In this document: positions 59,341-64,000 of the stretch, in pieces
Position numbering within the stretch: the first letter of the stretch is position 1
Layout: every line of letters begins with the position of its first letter
Assembly (NCBI GenBank): GCA_016196755.1
Contig: JACPXC010000004.1
Location: forward strand, 62,001-126,000
Origin: Elusimicrobiota bacterium
GTDB lineage: Bacteria > Elusimicrobiota > Elusimicrobia > UBA1565
Length of the DNA: 64,000 nt
Reading direction: 5' to 3'
Position numbers and translations under genes: made by a program
The notes under the pieces: model-generated
Databases searched by the model: none
What the model was told of the DNA's origin: nothing
Seen by the model: only the letters and a program-made list of their open reading frames with translations

Positions 59341-61394
59341 TGTCTTTCCTCAATCCCTCGGCGCTCTGGCTCCTGCCCTTGGCGGCCGCGCCGCTGGTCC
59401 TGCACCTTTTATCCCTGCGCCGCGCGCGGCGCCTGCGCTTTAGCGACCTGACGCTCCTGCGCCAGGCCTACGCGCGCTCCCTGCCGGCTACGCGCCTGCG
59501 CCAGTGGCTGATCCTCCTCGCGCGCTGTCTGGCCTTGGCCGCCGTCATGCTGGCCTTGGCTCGCCCCATCCTGCGCGGCGCCGCGGGCGGCGGCGGCGAG
59601 GCCGGGATGGACCTCGTGGTCCTGCTCGACACCTCCTGGTCGATGGGCGCCCGCGAGCGCGGCCGTCCTCGCTTCGAGCGCGCGCGTGCCGCGGCCCAGG
59701 CGCTGGTCCGCCTGGCCGGCCCGGCCGACAAAGTGGCCGCGGCGGGGGCCTCGGCGGGCCTCGACGGGACGCTCGACTTCGCCCGCGCGCCGGCGGAGGC
59801 CGCCGCCGATCTGGGCCGCCTGGAGGTCGGCACGCGCGGCACCGACCTGGGCGCGGCCGCCGCGGCGGCCTGCCGTTTCCTCGCCGCCACCGACCCCAAG
59901 CGGCGGCGGGTCCTGGCGGTGCTCTCCGACAACGCGGCCAACGGCCTGAGCGGCTTCGGGCCGCGCGGGACGCCGCCGGCGCCCTGTCCGCCCGAGCTGG
60001 CCATGGTCGGCCTGGCCTGGGACGCGGCTCCGGCCAACGCGGCCGTCGTCGACGTCTCGCCCGCCCCCGGGGCCGCCGGAGGCTCGGCGCTGGCGGCGCG
60101 CCTGGCCCTGCACGGGGAGTCGGCCCGCCGGACCGCGGTGGACCTCGTGGCGCGCGAGCGCCGCGCCGCGCGCCGCGCGGTGGACCTCTCCGGCGGCTCG
60201 GCGGCCTCCTTCGGGCTGGCCCTGCCGTCCTCGCGCGAGCCCGAGGTCTGGGGCCGGGTCGAGCTCCCGCCCGACCCGCTGGCTGCCGACGACGCCTGGC
60301 ATTTCTCGCTGCGCTCGGAGCCGCGTCCGCGCGTGCTCCTGGCCGCGGGCTCGCCGCGCTCGCTGGAGGCCGGGGGCGGCGGCTACGCCCTGCGCACTCT
60401 GCTGGGCGACGGCGGCCGCCTCCCCTACCGCGTCGACACCGCCGACCTCGGCCGCCTGGGGCAGGTCGCGCTGGGCGACTACGCCGCCGTGATCGTCGAC
60501 GACCCGCGCTCGCTGGCCCCGGCGTCCGCCGAGGCCCTGGCGCGCTTCGTCTCCGACGGCGGCGGCCTCTGGGTCGTGGCCGGGGCCGAGGCCCTCGAGG
60601 CCCTGCGCGCCATCGAGCGCCTCCTGCCCGCCGTGCTGGGGCCGGCCCAGGACGGGGCCGCCGCGGCCGGGCTCAAGGCCGACGCCGCGCCGGCCGAGGG
60701 TCCGGAGAGCTTCGCCTGGGACGAGTTCGAGCTCTCGCGCGTCGGCGTCTCGCGCCGGCTCTCCGCCGTGCCGCGTCCCGGCGCCGCGGTCTGGTTCCGC
60801 GACGCCTCGGGCGCTCCCCTGCTCGTGGCCGGCGAATCGGGCCGCGGGCGGGTCCTCGTCTGGGCCGCGTCGCTCGAGGTCGGCTGGACCAACCTCGCCC
60901 TCAAGCCGGTCTTCGCGGCCTGGACTGACGCCGGCCTGCGTTGGCTCTCGCGCTACGAGGGCCGGCCGCGCTGGCGCTCGCTTAAGGTCGGCGAGCGGCT
61001 GGTCCGGACCTGGGCCCCCGGCGAGCGGCTGCCGACGCGCGTCGCCCTGCGCGGCCCCGGCGGCCGGCGCACCGCGCTCTTGGTCCGCGAGCGCCGCGTC
61101 GAGTACGAGGACACCCGTGAGCCGGGCCTCTATTTCCTCGAGTGGGAAGGCTTCGGCGGAAAGCCCGCGCTCGAGGCCTGGGCGGTCAACCTCGACCGCG
61201 CCGCGGGGGAGAGCGACCTGACCCCCGCCGCCGTCCTGCCCTGGAAGGCGCTGCGGCCCGAGCGCCTGCGCGAGGACTTCGAGGCCGCGGTCCACGGCCG
61301 CGAGGCCCGGGCCGGCCTCCTCGCGGCGGCGGCGCTCCTCCTCCTCCTCGAGGCCGGCCTGGCGGCGCCGCGCCGGCAGGAGGAGCCGTCGTGA
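59340..61394 (+). CDS. BatA-type VWA membrane protein
   Basis: The product is 684 residues from GTG 59340. The N-terminal BatA motif FLNPSALWLLPLAAAPLVLH and a second helix (about 58-80) are followed by a VWA domain with MIDAS VLLDTSWSMG (about 95-104), long beta-rich parts and a C-terminal helix (about 650-675). Bat proteins were named for aerotolerance in Bacteroides; their molecular job is unclear. Both flanks overlap neighbours, showing one operon. Confidence 0.9.
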   Translation: MSFLNPSALWLLPLAAAPLVLHLLSLRRARRLRFSDLTLLRQAYARSLPATRLRQWLILLARCLALAAVMLALARPILRGAAGGGGEAGMDLVVLLDTSWSMGARERGRPRFERARAAAQALVRLAGPADKVAAAGASAGLDGTLDFARAPAEAAADLGRLEVGTRGTDLGAAAAAACRFLAATDPKRRRVLAVLSDNAANGLSGFGPRGTPPAPCPPELAMVGLAWDAAPANAAVVDVSPAPGAAGGSALAARLALHGESARRTAVDLVARERRAARRAVDLSGGSAASFGLALPSSREPEVWGRVELPPDPLAADDAWHFSLRSEPRPRVLLAAGSPRSLEAGGGGYALRTLLGDGGRLPYRVDTADLGRLGQVALGDYAAVIVDDPRSLAPASAEALARFVSDGGGLWVVAGAEALEALRAIERLLPAVLGPAQDGAAAAGLKADAAPAEGPESFAWDEFELSRVGVSRRLSAVPRPGAAVWFRDASGAPLLVAGESGRGRVLVWAASLEVGWTNLALKPVFAAWTDAGLRWLSRYEGRPRWRSLKVGERLVRTWAPGERLPTRVALRGPGGRRTALLVRERRVEYEDTREPGLYFLEWEGFGGKPALEAWAVNLDRAAGESDLTPAAVLPWKALRPERLREDFEAAVHGREARAGLLAAAALLLLLEAGLAAPRRQEEPS

Positions 61395-62146
61395 GAGTCC
61401 TGCTTCTGGCGCTCCTGGCCCTGCCGGTCGCGGGGCAAGTCGCCGTCCACCTGCCCGCGCCGGCGGTCGGCGACCAGTTCGTCTGGACGCAGGCGCGCTA
61501 TTCCGGCGCCTGGGACCCCTATCCCGGCGTCCATGCCGAGGTCCTGCGCTGGCTCGGCGAGGTGACCAGCGTCCTCTCCGTTCCCGCGCGGCGCGAGCTG
61601 ACCCTTAAGGACCCGGCGCTGTTCTCCTCGCCGTTCGTGGTGCTGGCCGGCAAGCAGGCGCCGCCGGCGCTCGACGAGGCCGAACTGGGGCGCCTGCGCG
61701 ACTACCTGACCTCGGGAGGGTTCCTCTGGCTGGAGGACTCCTCGGGCCTGCCGGGGGGCGCCTTCGACCGCTGGGCGCGCGCGACCCTGGCGCGCGCGCT
61801 TCCTGACGCCGAACTCAAGCCCCTGCCCGCCGACCACGTCCTGTTCAAGACCTTCTTCCTCGTCAAGCGCATCGGCGGCCGGGTCAAGACCGCGGGTGCG
61901 GTGGAGGGCGTGGAGTGGGGCGGACGCCTGGCGCTCGTCTACACGCGCAACGACCTGCTTGGCGCCTGGGCCCGCGACCCGCTAGGCCAATGGCTCCATG
62001 AGTGCGCCCCGGGCGGCGAGCCCCAGCGCATGGACGCGCGCAAGCTGACGCTCAACATCGTCATGTACGCCCTGACCGGAAATTATAAGGCCGACGCCGT
62101 GCACCAGCCGTTCCTGCTCGAGAAGATGCGTCAGGGAATCCCATGA
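61391..62146 (+). CDS. DUF4159 exported protein
   Basis: The product is 251 residues from GTG 61391 with a signal peptide (to about VAGQ). DUF4159 traits: FVWTQARYSGAWDPYPGVHAE near the start, GGFLWLEDSSG and a final LNIVMYALTGNYKAD. The fold is glutamine-amidotransferase-like without the catalytic Cys. It is common in MoxR/BatA operons; the role is unknown. Overlaps: GTGA upstream, ATGA downstream. Confidence 0.85.
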   Translation: MRVLLLALLALPVAGQVAVHLPAPAVGDQFVWTQARYSGAWDPYPGVHAEVLRWLGEVTSVLSVPARRELTLKDPALFSSPFVVLAGKQAPPALDEAELGRLRDYLTSGGFLWLEDSSGLPGGAFDRWARATLARALPDAELKPLPADHVLFKTFFLVKRIGGRVKTAGAVEGVEWGGRLALVYTRNDLLGAWARDPLGQWLHECAPGGEPQRMDARKLTLNIVMYALTGNYKADAVHQPFLLEKMRQGIP

Positions 62147-64000
62147 GCTGGCGCCTGGCCTCCGACGCCGGGACGCTCGAGCTGGCTTTGGCGCTCGGCG
62201 CCGCGGCGGCGGCCTTCGCCACGCGGCCGTGGCAGCGCGGTCTGCCGCCCGCCGTCCGATTTCTGCGCGCCGCGGCTTGGCTGGTCCTGGCGGCCCTGCT
62301 CGCCAAGCCCGTCGTGCACCGGCTAGAGAGCCGGCGCGCTCTGCCGCGGCTGGCGGTCGTGCTCGACGCCGCGCCGAGCATGGCCTCGCTCGACGACGCC
62401 GGGGCTTCCCGCCTCTTGCGCGCCGCGTCCTGGCTCAAGGCCAACCGCAAGGCCATCGAGGCGCGCGCCGAGCCGGCGCTCTACGCCGGAGCCGGCGGCG
62501 CCCGGAGGCTTAGCTGGGAGGACCTGGACTCCCTGGTCCCGGGCCGCGTCGCGCTCGACGCTCCGACGACCTTGGCCGACGCCGCGGCCGCCGCGCCGCC
62601 GCCCGAGCGCGTCTGGCTGCTCTCCGACGGCGCGTTCGACGCGACGGCGGGGCCGCCGGGCCTGGCGGTCGACACGCTGGCCGTCGGCCCGCGGGAGGAG
62701 CGTCCCGGGCTGACCCTCGCCGCCGCCGAGGCGCCCGACTTCGTGTTCCTGCACAGCCGCTTCCCGGTCACCGTGCGCGTCGAGGCCCGCCGGCTCGAGG
62801 GGCGGACCGTCCGCCTGCGGATGACCCGGGGCGGGGCGCCGGCGGCCGAGGCCCTGCTGCGCGCCGCGTCCCCGTTCGAGGTCCTGACCGCCAGCTTCAC
62901 GGTGGAGGCCGACCAGCTCGGCCGCCAGGAGTTCGGCGTGAGCGCCGAGGTCCTGCCCGCCGCCCCCACGGCCTCGGAGGCGGCACTTCCTCGCGATAAC
63001 GCTCGGTCGCCCGCGCTCAAGGCGGCGCGCTCCTTCGCGGTGGAGTCGATCCGCCAGAAGTACCGCATCATGTACCTGGCCGGGCGCCCCTCGATCGAGT
63101 ACGCGCACCTGCGCCACCAGCTCAAGGCCGACCCCAACCACGAGCTGGTCTCGTTTGTCATCCTGCGCAACCCGGAGAACGTCAGCCCGGTGCCCGACAA
63201 CGAGCTCTCGCTGATCCCGTTCCCGGCCACCGAGATCTTCGTCACGAACCTCTTCCAGTTCGACCTCTTCATCCTCGAGAACTTCGCCTATTGGCGCTTC
63301 AACCTGCCGGCGGCCTACCTCGAGAACCTGCGCCGGTTCGTCTCTCAGGGCGGGGCTCTCCTCCTCATCGGCGGCTCAAACGCCCTGGCCAAGGGCGGCT
63401 ACCGCGGTACCCCGCTCGAGGAGGCCCTGCCGGTCTCGCTGAGCGGGGCCGCCGACGAGTTCACCGCCGGCTTAGTCGAGCCCCGCCTGAGCGCCCCCGA
63501 GCATCCCCTGCTCTCGATGGGCCTCCCCCCCGACGAGGCCGCGGCGCTCTGGAAGTCCCTGCCGCCGCTCGACGGCTGGACCAAGTTCGACGCGGTCAAG
63601 CCTGGCGCCTCGGTGCTCCTGGCTCACCCCGCCGAGCGCACCGCGGCCGGCGGCCCCCTGCCTCTCGTGGCGGTCCGCGAGTACGGCAAGGGCAAGGTCA
63701 TGCTGGTCGGCAGCGACTCGACCTGGCGCTGGAAGCTCGGCGGCGGCAAGGATTGGCGCCTCGGCGGCTTCTACGCGCGCTTCTGGTCGCGCGCGGTCCA
63801 GTACCTGACCGGCAGTCTCGAGCTCAAGAAGGCCGCCTTCGCCCCCCTGCCCGACCACCTCCCGGCCCGCGAGCCGCTGTCCTTGACCCTGCGCGTCTTC
63901 GACGAGCACTTCCGCCCCCTGCCGGGCCGCGAGCTCGACCTGCGCCTCTCCTGGGAGCGGCCCGACGGCAGCCGGCGCTCTCCGGCCTTCTCGGAGCGCG
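62143..64000 (+). CDS. large membrane protein with VWA- and amidotransferase-like domains (partial, C-terminus beyond window)
   Basis: At least 619 residues. Two N-terminal helices (about 10-26 and 38-56) are followed by a VWA-like region whose MIDAS is degenerate (VVLDAAPSMAS, DxAxS), a beta-rich section, then a glutamine-amidotransferase-like domain (RIMYLAGRPSIEYAHLRHQL, LRRFVSQGGALLLIGGSNA, YGKGKVMLVGSDSTWRWKL). Such proteins close MoxR/BatA operons in several phyla. Residues about 273-290 come from the 54-bp dispersed repeat. The gene continues past the right edge. Confidence 0.85.
   Translation, partial: MSWRLASDAGTLELALALGAAAAAFATRPWQRGLPPAVRFLRAAAWLVLAALLAKPVVHRLESRRALPRLAVVLDAAPSMASLDDAGASRLLRAASWLKANRKAIEARAEPALYAGAGGARRLSWEDLDSLVPGRVALDAPTTLADAAAAAPPPERVWLLSDGAFDATAGPPGLAVDTLAVGPREERPGLTLAAAEAPDFVFLHSRFPVTVRVEARRLEGRTVRLRMTRGGAPAAEALLRAASPFEVLTASFTVEADQLGRQEFGVSAEVLPAAPTASEAALPRDNARSPALKAARSFAVESIRQKYRIMYLAGRPSIEYAHLRHQLKADPNHELVSFVILRNPENVSPVPDNELSLIPFPATEIFVTNLFQFDLFILENFAYWRFNLPAAYLENLRRFVSQGGALLLIGGSNALAKGGYRGTPLEEALPVSLSGAADEFTAGLVEPRLSAPEHPLLSMGLPPDEAAALWKSLPPLDGWTKFDAVKPGASVLLAHPAERTAAGGPLPLVAVREYGKGKVMLVGSDSTWRWKLGGGKDWRLGGFYARFWSRAVQYLTGSLELKKAAFAPLPDHLPAREPLSLTLRVFDEHFRPLPGRELDLRLSWERPDGSRRSPAFSER
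62958..63011. repeat. 54-bp dispersed repeat, copy B (inside the gene at 62143)
   Basis: It matches 31598-31651 at 52 of 54 positions. It is translated here from the plus strand as APTASEAALPRDNARSP, inside the linker before the amidotransferase-like domain. Confidence 0.9.

Overview
The window is very GC-rich and gene-dense, with coding on both strands, operons held together by 1-4 base stop/start overlaps, and few gaps above 150 bases. TonB-ExbB-ExbD, an Omp85-like barrel protein, an AsmA-like protein, lipoprotein and periplasmic signals and a YejM-like membrane sulfatase indicate a diderm (Gram-negative) bacterium. TatT-type TRAP transport, TPR-membrane-kinase proteins, a MoxR/BatA operon and PUFA-synthase genes would fit a free-living lineage such as Elusimicrobiota or a deltaproteobacterial relative. 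The sequence alone does not fix the taxon.

Layout. 1-2982: TRAP transporter operon tatT-dctP-dctQ-dctM (dctM runs off the left edge). 3013-7558: an unknown anchored protein, a YejM-like sulfatase and two tandem UbiA prenyltransferases separated by a perfect 46-bp palindrome. 7644-12264: metF, an Omp85-like protein and an AsmA-like protein. 12300-16720: a large TPR protein, an aldo/keto reductase and ClpS. 16859-22616: an operon of three TPR-membrane-kinase paralogues, the first a pseudokinase. 22613-25474: M28 peptidase, release-factor-like rescue protein, short cis-prenyltransferase and tRNA-Ser(GCT). 25514-31294: glycosyltransferase with a debranching-type hydrolase, two membrane proteins and a zinc-ribbon protein. 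31301-33603: ExbB-ExbD-TonB and a short asparaginase. 33606-34539: a Y1 (RAYT-like) transposase element with 30-bp inverted repeats.

34521-53507 is the centrepiece: seven genes on the minus strand, in order pfaD-pfaA-pfaBC-oleA-oleB-oleC-oleD, each overlapping the next by 1-4 bases or separated by 2. They encode a complete-looking polyunsaturated fatty acid (PUFA) synthase plus the whole OleABCD head-to-head olefin pathway. The simplest reading is one operon that makes a polyene acyl chain and condenses two chains into a very long polyunsaturated hydrocarbon. No phosphopantetheinyl transferase (PfaE) is visible in the window.

53600-57379: GIDE-domain protein, hicBA and prlF/yhaV-type toxin-antitoxin pairs, a 35-bp direct repeat, DNA polymerase IV and an OmpA-like protein. 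57473-64000: MoxR ATPase, DUF58, BatA-type VWA protein, DUF4159 protein and a large membrane protein cut by the right edge.

Two signals cross gene boundaries. (1) At least 18 genes on both strands have a -10-like hexamer (TANNNT or a one-base variant) only 5-9 bases before the start codon, which predicts widespread leaderless mRNAs. (2) A 54-bp repeat with two mismatches lies inside two unrelated coding sequences 31 kb apart and is read on opposite strands.
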